In this document: one piece after another, positions 47,501-62,500 of the stretch | Layout of the letters: every line of letters begins with the position of its first letter | Position numbering within the stretch: the first letter of the stretch is position 1 | From: Siphonodentalium dalli | Lineage: Eukaryota; Mollusca; Scaphopoda; Gadilida; Siphonodentaliidae | Assembly: GCA_032622095.1 (NCBI GenBank) | Contig: CP136068.1 | Location: 128,593,989-128,657,988, forward strand | DNA length: 64,000 bases | Direction of reading: 5' to 3' | Notes under the pieces: generated by a model | Database searches by the model: none | What the model saw: the letters and a program-made list of their open reading frames with translations, nothing else | What the model was told of the DNA's origin: nothing | Position numbers and translations under genes: made by a program

Positions 47501-50500
47501 TAATCGGATTATACCATTGATGTTGGCATTAATTAAGGGAGGCCATTAATTAATAAAAGCTTTAGCAATAAAACTAAAAGCTTTTGCAACTCCTTTGTTA
47601 GTTAGTCCTTATAATACTACTTCCATTTAGTTAAAAATTAACTACTACTGTAACTTTATAATTGTCTTGCTTAAATGATATAGCTACACAAAACATTTCC
47701 AAAATTTTTAAATGTATAATAACAATTAATTAGGCTAATTTCAAATAAAGTCAAATTTTTTGAGTTTTATTTCTTATTTTATCTTTTTAAATTTGTTATT
47801 GATGTTATAAAATAAAGCGATATTTGAAAATTGTCAATTTTTGGTAGTCTCCTCACTTCTCCCTGAAGTCTCCCTAAATTTCCTGAAGTCTCCCTAAATT
47901 TCCAGGAGGAAGACTTCAAGTCTCCCTGTTCTGAACCCCTAGGCTGAGGCCTGCTCCAAAGATCCATATATGGTAATGATCGGATGAGGGATGGGACCTG
48001 TAGGGTGTGCCGAGGGATTTAGTCATGCAAACGTAAAATACATTTTCACACTAACTCCCATTGCTCAATAAGGGCTGTGAAATCAATGGACGAAAACCAA
48101 TGTTTGTAAATATACATTCCCCCATGTTGGTTCATTAGCATACCGAAGATCATCAAAATCTGACTAACAATGACTAAGATATAGAGCTTCAAAGTTGTTA
48201 CAGATGGACTCAAGGACAGACAGAGCCCATTTCTATATCCCCCGCCAAATGAACACCAAACTTTATTTGCGGGAGATAATGAGAAAGCAACTCTGTGCTA
48301 CAACACAATTGTCTGCATATCAAGATTTCATACTGACAATATCCATCAACTCACCACCGAGCATGAGCTTGATATAATTATAAGCAGTTTATATAAAAGA
48401 ATTTTATGTATTTATCTACCTATTTTAATCCCTAAACCGTAAGGGCGTGCAAATATAAAAATTTTTGGTCGAATCGAATACCTGTATAGAAATTCAAAAT
48501 CTAATTGAATATCGAATCAACATGTCACAAAATGGAATTGGAGATGGATCTTTTGTCTCATATAGATCGCTAAATAGATCACAATAGATAAGGATTGGGC
48601 AGCAGATTTTAAGAAAATATATAAACTTTACATCTCACAGCTAGTGATGAGCAAATGATCGGAAACAACAACGGAATCGGCCGATTGTGGCCCATCGGAT
48701 GACAATCAATACTTGGGTTTCAACATCGGCATTTCCGATTGTCTAAATATTAATCAGGTGCTTATTTTTCTTCAATAATTTGTTTTAAATATGACGATGT
48801 ATTGTTGAATCAATGACCAGTAAACATGGGGAAAGTGATACCAAACACAAACTTGATATACAGCCATGTCCTGTTCAATACCCCGGTCGTACCTGGGTCT
48901 ATGTTTGAACAATATATTACAGTGGGGATCGCCGGGGATCGAAGCATGTGACACTTTGGGTTAGAGCAAGGATGACGCCACGTTAACATGATTGCGCATA
49001 TCTTGATAATTGATAATCATAAATTATTGGCATACCGGAACAGTCGTTTCAGTCGATTCATTTCGTTAGCATGGTGATGTACACAAAGTACATCTCATGA
49101 GACTCATGTACGCCGATAGGTAACTTTATTGTTCGTCAACATGTAGACATTTTGATTTATGTATATCAGACTATCAAGAAAAGAATCAAAATGTAGATAC
49201 ATACGCAGTACAACAAAGCTATTTATATAGTACATACAGTGTAACACAGGTAGAAACTGTAGAAGCCGAAAGTACTTATCAAATATTCTCAGGACCCTAC
49301 CGAACTGAGCAGGAATCTGATAAAAAGAAATCAATACTAGGTATAATTGGAGACTCAAGACCGCCATGTGGCATTAAGAAACATATGCTTTGCCATAGGG
49401 ACCAGCATAGAAGACGACTTATTTTTCCTATTCTTGCTGATTTCACCCTAAATTTGCAGTCGCCGAAGTGCAAGTTGCCCTAAAAATTCCAAAGTTGACA
49501 GACGAAAATCGACAAACATTCATGCTACTTTATTCGCTTCGCTCTTTGAACCCTGCCTCCCCACAACGATCGACACCCTGACCCTGGGCTCCCAGTGGTA
49601 TTTTGACTTATTGTAGACAGTGTTTATGTGCAAGGTGTTGTATTGTATGCATTTTTTCTACCATAATTTTTATACCATTGGAAAGGTTATTAATTTCTGA
49701 ATTCAGCACATCAAAATCTATTTCAATATCTTAAATCCAGAAAAAGTTATAAAAAATTTAAAACTTGACTGGATTTATTATACAAACTGCCAATAAATGT
49801 TACGTAACGTCGCAATCCCAAAGTAAATACATGACGTTGTATGGGTTATAGCCAAAACAAAATCTGGTTGTTCACTAAATACCCCACTAAATAACTAAAA
49901 TTCAGATTTCAAACATTGTAACAAATTGACTTTCGATTTTCAGTTTATTAATTACAATACAATAGAGACAAAATTCAAAATTAATGAGTTTTATGACCCC
50001 CTTCCACACCCTCCCCTATCTACCTTGTTCTACTTTACAGATCAATCTTAGTGCTCCTGTTTTGGTGGCATCTAGCTAGGGGATTCCCACGGTATCCCCC
50101 TACCCAAAATTAAAGCCAGTGGGCTCAGCCTCCTTTGGCATTATTATGGTGATCATAACTCTATAAATAAATCAACAAATCGTGGGGTGAAGGAAATCAT
50201 TCAACTTTTTACCATTGCGGGCGCAACACAATTCATGACACTGGGAACCTGTATGATTATAATACTTACAAAACCCTTTCCACCATTTTTGATTTCTGTA
50301 CCTAAAAAATAAAAAATATATGTTGGCAAAAATAGTCGCCAGTACCAACCTTCTGTAAATACAGAAGAGCCCAAAACAAATATTAATGTGATTAACCCTT
50401 TCATGATGGGAGCAGCGCTGGTGCAGCATTAAAGATGCCAGTGCATTCTGTTATAATATATGTGAGTCTCCCTTAGGGAGCCTCACATAAATAAGAAAAT

Positions 50501-53500
50501 GCACTGGCTTACAAGGTCAAGGTAAATATTGTTAGGCCAATGTGTTCTCTTATATATGCGGCTCCCTATGGGAGACTCATATATATAAGAGAATGCACTG
50601 ACACAGGGTTTTTGCAAAATTTCAGGAAGCTCCAGTCATGGCCGCGTTAAATGCTTAACTAGCCGAGTGTGACTAAGATATAACTTATGATAATAACATT
50701 GGTGTTCACCTCACCTCATCATCATAAACACATAAAGAGTGGATCGCTTATAAAGTACAAGAGTGATTTTCGCAATGAAAAAATGTATTTTTATTATTTT
50801 AACAATTTCTTTACTAAATACTCATTGACAAGTAGTTCCCTTAACAAATGTTCAGATAAAAAGTTCAACAAGTAAATTTGTCAAAGTTATTATATGAACA
50901 TTTCTCCTTCAATTAATGTAATTTAATGGGAATCCATCTGCACATTTTTGTACATTTGTTGACTGTTAATTTTTCCTGGACACCCCTCCAGATGAATAAT
51001 ATCCATGTACCATCCAGATATATACTTTTATAATTTTGAGTCAGAGAATCCAGGCCACAGGAGCTTACGTCACTAATAAACAATCTATTTAGTATAGAAA
51101 ACGTTAACATTGTCTTTGTGTTCTGTTATATTTCATTATTTAACCCTTCTATGACTGGAGATTCCTGAAATTTTGCGAAACCATGTGCCATAGCATTCTC
51201 TTAAATATGGGATCTTCGCATGTATAAGAGAATGCATTGGCGTAACAATATTTACCTTACCTTGTAAGCCAGTGCAATCTCTAATATATGGGAGACTCGC
51301 ATATATAAGAGAATGCACTGGCACAGGATCTTTAATGCTGCACCAGCGCAGCTCCCGACATGAAATGTTAACCCTTTCTATACAAAATACTTACTGACGA
51401 GTAGTTCTCTTATGAAATGTTCCCACCAGTGAATATGAATCAATCTACTTTTGTATTATCTGTTTTTAAGTCTGTTGTCTGCTTTTGTATTCTGTACACC
51501 CTTCCAAACTAATAGTAGACAATTCCAATGTATACTTTTATAACTGAATGGGAGAATCCATTTAGTAAAGAGAGATTTAAAGATGGTGTAATCTGTTCCC
51601 TGAACAGTAAATTGGTTCAGGGGTATGAAAACATAATTTTGAGTCAGAGAAACATTATTTTTTCTTCACGTTAGATGGTGAAATCATTTGCGTTAGTTTA
51701 TCTCCAATTGTTGCATCCCGAATTGAGATGTAAATATTTACAATTGAGCGTAACATAGAACTTGTATAAAGAAATACTAATATTCCAGGTCGCCACAAAA
51801 TGATGCATGTAGTTACTAGTTTATTGTCTACACGATGTAAATCCGCCGCGATTGTGTTTAATACACACATATACCATCTCCAGCAATGACCAAGAACCGA
51901 AACTGTCATCAGCTCCAAGATATACGAAAATATCACGGAAATATTACGAAAATATTTTTGTCAGTTTTGAATTTGCGCAGCTAGTATGTCTTTAAAATGT
52001 GGCTGTTTTGGAACAATAAATTTTTTTTTTTTATTGAAAATTTAAATATAGTATATAAAAATAGAATTGTCTGTCATTTGCAGAACGAGGTCTCCAGAGG
52101 GTGAATTTAGTGACCCTACTCCGCATAGGTGGCTAGCATCACTAAACTCACCCTCTGGGGACCTTATTCTGCTTAGGCCTCATCTTCTGGGAATTATCTA
52201 TAGTCTCAAATTAACATTGTTTTTTAGTTACTTTCTGTTCAGTTTCTATATCGCCTAATTAATCAATGTGACTAATGGGTGAACATCACCAACTTTAACT
52301 GGGAAACTTCAATCTGATCCTTGGTCTCCCATAGCAGTTGAGGCCAAATCAGAATGAGGTCCCCAGAGGATCGAATTTTGTGATGCTAGCCCACCGTGCA
52401 GGATAGCATCACTAAATTCGCCCTCTGGGGACTTCGTTCTACAAATAACAGACACACTACTTCAAGGCTTGTTCCAGGAAGAGACAGAGCATCTTTAAAT
52501 GTAGTCAATCCCATCAGATGCTCCTAAATTACTATATCTTTGGCTTCGGGGGTAAAAACATATATGATTCGAGTCGAGGAACCCACCCATCAAAGCTCAG
52601 AGTGATCAGATATTGATTTTTTAAGTTTGTAATTTCTCGAGATGTGTAATAATAAGTGGCCCAGAAACACATGGTAAAACAGAGGGTCTCGGACAAAATT
52701 GCCGATGAAGATGGATAACTCTAAAATCAAGTGGTAATACGGTCAAATTTCGTGATACTTTAGTGATAATACGGCCAAATTTTGATGAAATATTTTTTGA
52801 CAAATAACAAGTTTTGGGAAATTTGATACCATAGTTGACAGTGGTTCGCATTATTTTGTTGCAATAAATTGATTCTGATAACTAAATTGTATTATGAAGA
52901 AATGTTGTTGTATCGTGATGGTATGGGGACCGTCTGATCGGATTGAGTACCTTTAACAACATAAATTAATATTTTTTCCTGACATACTTTCCAAATCCAA
53001 AGTCTTTATGCTTTGTGAACTGTTGTACTTTTTTCCCACCTAATCCGGTCAGGAAGTTTATTGACATTCCACATCCATATCGTCCTCCTAACGTCTGAAA
53101 ATACAAAATGAAAAGTTGAGAGGATCAGTGCTGACACTGGCTGTTTTAACCCTTTCTATTCTAAATGGATTATCCCGCCAGTTATAAAAGTATACAATGG
53201 AATAGTTTATTATTCTTTTGGAGGGTGTTCAGGATAAATTAGCAGATGACAGTCGTGACAAAAAGATAATCCAAGTGCTGAAGAATTCATATTCATTGGT
53301 TGGAAATGTTCAGATAATAAGTTCAACAAATTATGGTCGTTTGTTGAACTTATTATCTGAACATTTCCTAAGCGATAACTACTCATCAATGAGTATTTAG
53401 TACAGAAAGGGTTAATGTAATGCTTAAATTTTGCATTTTAAATTTGGTTGCAACGAGCCTTTGTCGGGGTCTGGTCTTGTCGATTGGAAATTTAGAAATG

Positions 53501-56500
53501 CGAACCAAAAAATAAAATGCTTACATTCAATTTCCGAGAAACTATCAATTCATTGATATAAATGTGGTGTTATGTCAGTGATTCTCAATAATAATATATA
53601 AACATGGCTATGCAATGACAAAACCAAGCCTTGAGATAGTGTCTGTGACAGAATGAGGTCCCCAGAGGGTTCATTTAGTGATGCTATCCTGCATGGTGGG
53701 CTAGCATCACAAAATTCACCCTCTGGGGACCTCATTCTGCTTAGGCCTCAACTGCTATGGAAGAATTTGGACCAAGAAGTTCCCTTGTTGAAGTTGGTAT
53801 TGTTCACCCATTAGTCACCTCGTTTATGTATTTTATCTTCTGCAAATTGAGGGATATAGAAACTGAACAGAAGGGAAAAAGTAACTAAAAATAACATTAA
53901 TTTGAGACTATAGATACATCCCAGAAGATGAGACCTTAACAGAATGAGGTTCCCAGAGGGTGAAATTGGTGATGCTAGCCCAACGTGCGGGGTAGCATCA
54001 CTAAATTCCCCCTCTGGGGAACCTTATTCTGCAAATGTCAGACACATTATTTCAAGGTTAGTTTTACCGATGAATTTGAGGGAATATAAAGGTCTGTCTT
54101 TATCTTCAAGGAGTTAGTTACCTGCACTGCCTTGAAGAAATCTTTAGCTTCTCGCGAGTAATCTGAGGGCGTGTCTTTGTATGATTGACAGTTGACTCCC
54201 CAGTCCTTCTTGTCATAATATCCTTGCTTTTTGGACATTTCCAACCTAGAATTAATTGGAATATCAATAATATTAAATTTTGGTGTATGCAAAGCTGCAC
54301 AGCAGAACCCTGAACCTGCATCATCTTTTTTTTGACATTTCCAATCTAGAATTAATTGGAATAATATTAAATTTTGGTATATGTAAAGCTGCACAGCAGA
54401 ACCCTGAACCTGCATCATAAAATATTAGCATAATTCTTATATGATGCCATCCAGTAGACTACAAAATATTTGCATTCCGTGTCCATGTGTTCTTTGTCAG
54501 TACATGGTTTCATGCATCATTATAATGGTAAATCAGATTTATTTTGACGAAAAAATATATTCTGCAATGATACCACAAGTTTCTACAGAGAAAAACTACA
54601 TATGTGAATCAAAATGATCAGATCTCATGAATTCACAGGATGTAGGCCGTTCATATTCTAAATGATCAAATTGTGCAAATAATAACAAATGCGGTATATA
54701 TGGGATGGTCAGTTTCGATAAATTTTCTTGAACAGGGTATAACATGAGAATAATTTTTTTACATTTGTTTATGTCCCCAATACCAGAGAACACAACAATG
54801 TAGAATATATTGACCTTCTCTTCTTATATGTGGAAACTAAACAAACTAATGTATTATTTCTAATGTTGTCACAACAATTTTCTGTTCCACCAATGTCATT
54901 CAAATTCTAGAATAGTATACTATTGATTAAAACCAACCTATTTCTACAGTTGTCACAGCAATTTTCCGTTCCACCAATGTCATCCAAATTCTTGTCCTCA
55001 AAATGTCCTAGCAACAACCTGTAACATAATTCATCCAACGAATTATAAAACCGACCTTATTCAGGACTGAAGATTTAAAATATTAAAATATTATTTTGAG
55101 AATCCCAAGTATTTCGGCACTAATGGGGTATCAACATGTTCGGAATATAATTGGTCTTATCCTCATCACTATAGAATTAGTGCACCAGTGGCCTTTATCA
55201 GATATAACCCAGTATAACATTCATTTTCTTCTGAGCATTTTTTTGTAATTTTTATTTCAACTTTAACCCTTCCATGAGTGTCCCAGAGCTTCCTGAAATT
55301 TTTTGAAAACCCTGTGCCAATGCATTAGAGGTGTGCGGTTAACCGAAAAAAACTCAAGTCGGTTTCGGTTATGTCCATTAACAGAAACCAAAGTCACAAA
55401 AAAAAACAGTACTTTCAGTTATGGCATCTAGCGTGCTTCAAACAAAAAAACATGGCCGAAAAGCCATCAATCAACAGCACCGTTTTGGGCTATTTAAAAA
55501 AAAAAAATTAATATGTAACGTGTGTAAGAAAATCATAAGTGCAGAGCATAGGAACACAAGCAACTTAAAGCGACATTTAGAGAAACAACACAAAAATGAA
55601 TACGAAGAATTAAAAAAAATCACAGAAATTCCAAGAAAGAAATAACTGAGCATACTTTCAGTTCCCCAGTCCAGCGATGCTAATCTCTAACCCCTCTGCC
55701 AGAAGAGCAGAATTCTGGGCCCCATTTCAGTTTAGGCATACTAATATTTATTATTTTAAACAATATTAATCATCAAACAGAACACTCGCCATACCGTAAC
55801 ACAGTTAAATGTAGTCCGAAAGACAACTTTGCCCCGAGACAACAATCACAATTTATCTATCTATAAGCTATCTCTTTAGAGCACACACAACAACGCCATG
55901 CAGGTGGTGGTCTCGGTGATTAGGTTCCATATGGGGACTATTAAATTCATGTCAATTTATCTATATGCTGTCATGCCATGCACAACTGCATATAGTTACG
56001 AACAAATTAGTTAGGGATTATACTGGGTATTTCATTATTTTGGAAAAGGGTCTGGGGCCCTGTAATTTGGAAAAATATACACCGCCCGTAGCAGGGTAAA
56101 CTGGGAACTTTTAGAATTGAAATACACAAATTTATCACGTGTCTTATAAGATTCTTATTGACAATGACTCGTCAATGAATTTATAGAGTTATCCTTCTTC
56201 CATTGTGATCTGCAAATTCACTGCTTAAATTTCCGGTTGAGAAAGCAGTTTGGCTATGCTGTAATCACGTTATAAAACATTTCGTTATCTTGTTATAGCT
56301 ATCGCTACCCCTGTTAATAAAGACGAAGGGCCCACTCAACCAATGATTGACATAAAGTCAAGTTGGGAGAATGAGATTGGGAATTTTCAGATGGTAAATT
56401 AGGAAAAGAAAAGTCTATTTTAGTATTTTGCATTGGGAATAGGGCCGAATATTTGCACCTGGTGCTACCCAGGTATTATCAATAGCCCCAATATCGTTAC

Positions 56501-59500
56501 ATCTCTGACATTTGACAGTTTAATTTGGAAAGGTATACCATTATCTATATATATTTTGTAATATACTACATTCAAGGTTTATTTAAAGTCAGTTTATTTG
56601 GCTGTATATCATAATGGTTAAATAAAACGGAAACTGAAAACTCGACTTCTATTAAAACCGAAAAGAAATTTCAAAACCGCACATCTCTACAATGCATTCT
56701 CTTAAATGCAAGTCTCCCACAGGGAGCCTCGCATATATAAGAGAATATATTGGCCTAACAATATTTACCTCGACCTTTTAAGCCAATGTATTCTCTTATA
56801 TAAGTGAAGCTCCCTATGGGAGACTAACATATATAAGAGAATGCACTGGCACATGATCTTTAATGTTGCACCAGCACAGCTCCAGTCATTGAATGGTTAA
56901 TGTCTCTATTCTGGCTACGTCTGTAGAGATCATGTTCCACCAGCTCAAAACATCAGAATGTTTTGAAGTTCTGATGGGGAATTTCATAACATTGAAAAAA
57001 TAACAAAAGTAATGTATTAGTTAATATCTGTTTAATAAATACGTAATAATGTATTTCAGAGTATACGAAGGTCCCAGCTCAACATTACATGATTTAGGCA
57101 ACTTTTGTGATCTGATTTTGTGGTAATCTCGAGCTGGGACCTTCAACTACTGTGAAATGCATTATTAAGGATGACATTAACTGAGACATATCGTCGCCAC
57201 ACAGTCAAAAGGACATACTATTTGCAGGCTTGAATATAATCATGGCTTGATCAAGCCTTGAAATAGTGTGTTTGTCATTTGCAGAATGAGGTCCCCAGAG
57301 GGTGAATTTAGTGATGCTACCCCGCATACCGGGCTAGCATCACCAAATTCACCCTCTGGGACCTCATTCTGCAAATGACAGACACACTATTTCAAGGCTT
57401 GGGCTTGATCTAGACACTGGGCAATTCCTGACCATGATATCTGGAACGACATAAGTGTCACATACCTGCGTCTGCAGCCTGTAGTATCCAGGTATTTCTG
57501 CATCCTTGCCATCATTTTAAGTTTGTGTGTTCGGAAGCTCTCTGACTTTATATCATTTATGAAAAACCTGGGAAAAAAAGAATTTTTATTTGGTACCAAT
57601 TTGAAGCTTCACCAAAGCTACAATTTTTTGAGCAGTTACTTGAAAAATGAGCATAATATAAATGTGAAAAACTCTTTCAATTACAAGCTTCACACAATAT
57701 TTTCAAAAATTATACAAACAATCATTTATTCTTGTGATCTGCAGATTTAGACCATTGGATGAAAATACAGAGATGTCACTTTTGTGATACAACATAATTC
57801 TGTTAAAGGTTGAAAGTTTACACGACCATGAATAGTTTAAACCAGAGGTGTGACTGTCCTAATAAGACTAAAGATAACCCCGCACATTGCACAAGGGCTA
57901 CAAAAAAGTAGCCATATTACAAGGAGATGGCTATTTCGATCCTCAAATTATGTATACTTAATTGGGAAGAAGGAATAATATATGTTGATAAATACACAAA
58001 ATATCATTATACCAATCTCGTAATCGCAGGTACGCAGGTTGCCATGGTTGTAAAAATCTGTGCCAAGTTTCATAGAAATTGACGAGGAAACGACGGAGTA
58101 CAAGATTGCACAAAATGACAAAAGGGAGATAATAATCAGTAAAAAAGATTGGTTGGATCTCATAATTGCAGGTGCACAGGTTCAAGCCTGAGTTTAGTGT
58201 GCCTGTCATTTGCAGAATGAGGTCCCCAGAGGGTGAATTTAGTGATGCTATCCCACACAGCGGGCTAGAATCACCAAATTCTCCCTCTGGGGACCTCATT
58301 CTGCATGGCCTCCTCTGTTATGGGAGATATAGACTCAGATTGAAGTTCCCAAATGGCGAATATTGTGATGTACACCCATTGGGAACTTTGATTGTGCAAT
58401 GTGTTGTCTGCCAATTTGGGGATATAGAGAAACTAAACTAAAAAAGAAATAGAATCTTTGTGAAGAAGTTTCTATAGAAATTTGATGATAAATAAACTTT
58501 CCAGAGAAAATGAGGGCTAAGCAGAATGAGGTCTCCAGATGGTGAGTTTAATGATACTAGCCCACTATGCAGGATAGCGTCACTAATTTCATCCTCTGGG
58601 GACCTCATTCTGTAAATGACAGATACACTAAACTTGCACAGGTTCCCATGGTACTAAATATCTGTGCCATGTTTAACAATAATTGCCTCAACAATTAAGG
58701 AATACAAGATTTGACAAAGTTACATCCACAGACGGATGGACTGACTGACAGAAAAACTGCTAGCATACCTCCCATAACTTAATTACAGGGGGTATAGAAA
58801 TGTTCACTACTTGGGAGTGGCACATTTTCAAATACCCATGATTCTACGATTTTCAGCCGAATATCAGAGTGTGACATTGCTAAGAAAACCAAGTTAAAGT
58901 CATGAAATTTCTACAGAATTCTAAAGCCGATAGACTTCCAACAGATTATATAATTAAACATTCGGGTTAATATAAGCTGAAATTTCCACAGAGCATACCT
59001 GGCAGTGTTGAAGTCTGCAGATGAGTAAAACACGTGGCATTTGCTGGGCATACCATCCCGACCAGCTCGACCTATCTCCTGGTAATAGGATTCTATGTCT
59101 TTGGGGCCTATAAATTACAAAATTATGCAGATTAGAGAACCAAATAAGATTTCTGATCGCGTGTGATTTAATATTTTATTTCTTATTTCTGGGGCACACG
59201 CCAGCAAAGCATTCCACCCCCCCGCATCGGCTAGCTCAGGATCTAATTTCAGTTGCCCGTGGCCAATATTTTCAAAACAAATATCCATAATTTCAAGCCT
59301 TGTAATAGTGTGTCTGTCATTTGCAGAATGAGGCCACACTGGGGACCTCATTCTGCATAGGCCTCATCTTCTGGGAAGTATCTCTAGTCTGAAATAACAT
59401 TGTTTTTAGTTGCTTCTGTTACTATATCCCCTAATTTTCTGAAGATAAAATGCAAAATCGATGCGACTAATGGGTGAACATTACCAACTTTAACTGATGA

Positions 59501-62500
59501 ACTTCAATCTGATCCTAGTTCTCCGATAGCAGTTGAGGCCTAAGCAGAATGAGGTTCCGAGAGGTGATGCTAGTCCACTGTGCAGATATAGCATCACTAC
59601 ATTTACCCTCTGGGGACCTCATTCTGCCAATGACAGACACACTATTTCAAGGCTTGATAAGTTTGTTGATAGATTCTGTTATTTATTTTGTCCGAAATCA
59701 CCCAATCATCACGAATACAATTTTGACAGAGATTGCAGTCTCCATTCTATAATATTTTTAACATGTTTGAACATATTTAACAATTAGAGTAATGAATTGG
59801 AAATCTGAACAGGAAAATGTGCCTGTTCAATCTAACTTCCACCCATGTTCATACAAAAAGTACCATAATAATTATTTACCCGAACATTTTAAATGCAAAT
59901 TAAAAAGGTTGCACGCGCGGGGTATCAGGACCATGCATGCAGGCCTGAGAAATGGGAAATTGACTTAACAAGGATGAACATAATGTGTCATATGACAGTA
60001 CATGTAGCAAACATTACAAACCTCCATAGTGGATGACACGTCTGACGTCTGGTTTATCTATTCCCATTCCAAAGGCAATGGTCGCCACAATTACCTGTAA
60101 TTGGAGAGGTTAACGGTTAATTTTAAAGATGAAGATATATTGGAATCCCAATAAGTCTAAATAGTTACAACACAATACATAGCTTGCTACTTATGATATA
60201 CAGTAATGCCCTAAGTAATCGACCCCTTAACCACAGCAGAATTATGGGTAACTTTTCAGGATTTAGTCGGAAATATGGCTTGTTGCCATTCATCGGAAAG
60301 CTCTCGGGGAGACATGAAGCCACTATTAAGAAGAGTGATAAAGATTCAAATACTCCATTATCAATTTAATTGTCGTCAAATTCTACTATACATGCTGATG
60401 CATAGCGTAATTTTTCTTAAATGTGTTGACCTATTTTAGACATTGAAACTGGGAGCTGTCTCTTATGTTTTTACCTGTATGGTATCTGTGACAAATTTAT
60501 TGTGGGCATCTTGACGCTTCTTGAGATCTATGCCGGCATGGTATGGAAGGCAGGGAACACCAAGACCTGAAATCATATTGTCAAAACTATTATAAAGCAA
60601 ATATTAATGCACATGACAACGTAATTCATAGTAAGACACTGCGTCTATCAATATGATATATCTATATATCCAAAGTTACAAATCCCAGGATTTGGACCCA
60701 TTTTGGATTGGCATGATACTAGATCAAATCTGAACTTTTAAGACCATACCAATATCCTAGTGGTTAAAATACTGCAATATGAGTAGTGCTTAAATGGATA
60801 TCTGGTTGACAACCAGTTATTGTCGCCAATCAGTTGAAGGAAGTAAAGTCAACCGATTAACCAGAATGATATAAACAGCTGGAAAATGTATGCAGGTCTT
60901 TAATCAGTGTCGTTGGTTTTAAATATCAATATTGTCACAAACATTGTCACTCAAATACAAATAGGAGATAGTCACAATCAAGTGTACTCAAAGTCAGAAT
61001 CCTATTAAATCAAAAGTATTGCAGGAATTGAAAGTTACAAAGTCACGCTTTGGTGGTCCAACACCAAAGATGCATGATATCGTCTTTGATCTTCCAATGT
61101 CCAAGGAAAACATGCACTGAAATGTTGGAAAAGATCAAGATAATCCCTTTCAACATCTTCTCATGCATGCAAATGAGACTGCATTGTCATTTGACAACAG
61201 TTTCTGTCCAGTGGATCTTTAAAGTAACATAAATGCAAAGATCCAATGTGTTTGACACATAGTCACAGGCTGATATTAATAAACAGTTGCTGTGAATGTT
61301 CAACATGACCACATACACTGACATTTTACGAAGGTGGGAAATCTGGATTATTATTTGTAGTAACTGATATCAACAATATTTTCAACAATATTAATATTGG
61401 CTGAACGACATCGCAGCTTGCGAGTTTTTGCTTCAGATTTACAATAAATTGACCCATGCGAACCATTTAATGCGGAATTTAAGGAATATTCAAAGATATT
61501 GCTTGCTTTTTAAGTACTTTTAAAGATTGAAATCTGTTTAAGCGCATTTAAAGGAGGCGGTAGAAATTTAAGCACTTTTTTTTGCATACAAATCCAGGAG
61601 ATTCGAATCTAATTGAAAACCCCTGATTCGCAGGGCCCTATTCTCTCCCTAGTTTATTAGTTCATTTTCAAGGCGATAACTAGAAAGTGTTGTTTTTGAA
61701 GAAAAGTATGTTATACGACAAAATTAACCAATACTTGCACTTGATTTTCAATGAATACACTAGTTTGAAGATGTTAATTTTTTTTATGTAAGACATTGTT
61801 TGTGAAAGATTTAGTTTTTGAAAAATGTGCCAAAGCTGAAACAAGCCAAGAGGTTAAGGGACCCAAGGCCTTCGCAGTCGGTAACTGTGCAAAAAATATA
61901 TAACTATGTAAAAACATCACCACTAAGAAGAAAACGAAGAAATAGATAAACTTTGTTCTTTTATTAAAGTGATATGAAACACTCTGGTTGGGTGATCAAA
62001 TAGAAGATAGAGAATCATCTTGCACAAAGTATTTATTTTTAAGAATATTAATCCAAATTGACAACAAACACCATTGTTCTTATATATTAATTAACTTCAA
62101 TGACTCTTGATGGTAAAATCATTGGCATTAGTTCATCACCGATAGTTGCGTCCCAAATCGAGATATAAATATTTACAATTGAGCATAGTTCAGACAATGT
62201 TTTTTATTGAGTTGTATGGTTGATTTCTTTGAGATTTTTGACGATATTAGCAGAATGCTATATTCCCCCAATTGGCATAGCGCCTGTGTACTGTACTAAC
62301 TTAACAGTTTCGCGCACCCGAACAAGTCCATAATACGTCTTTAAATATTGATTGCTCTCCAATAACGAAATTTTGTGTGTTGAAACCATAGTTATGTAAA
62401 CAAAACTGTTACAGCGATTTCTCAACAAACATCGCAAATCATGTAGTAAGTTCAAATATTTTAGTCTGAATATGATTTTCAGAATGTTTTTGACATTTCC

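Larger units (their letters stand above)
55263..56900. mobile_element. CCCTTTCATGA-family TTAA MITE split by a hAT-like element
   Basis: Outer TTAA at 55263-55266 and 56897-56900. The left part is 55263-55325 (CTTTAACCCTTCCATGAGTG...CCTGTGCCAATGCAT) and the right part 56690-56900 (CAATGCATTCTCTTAAATGC...). Together they rebuild the normal two-hairpin element. Confidence 0.88.
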
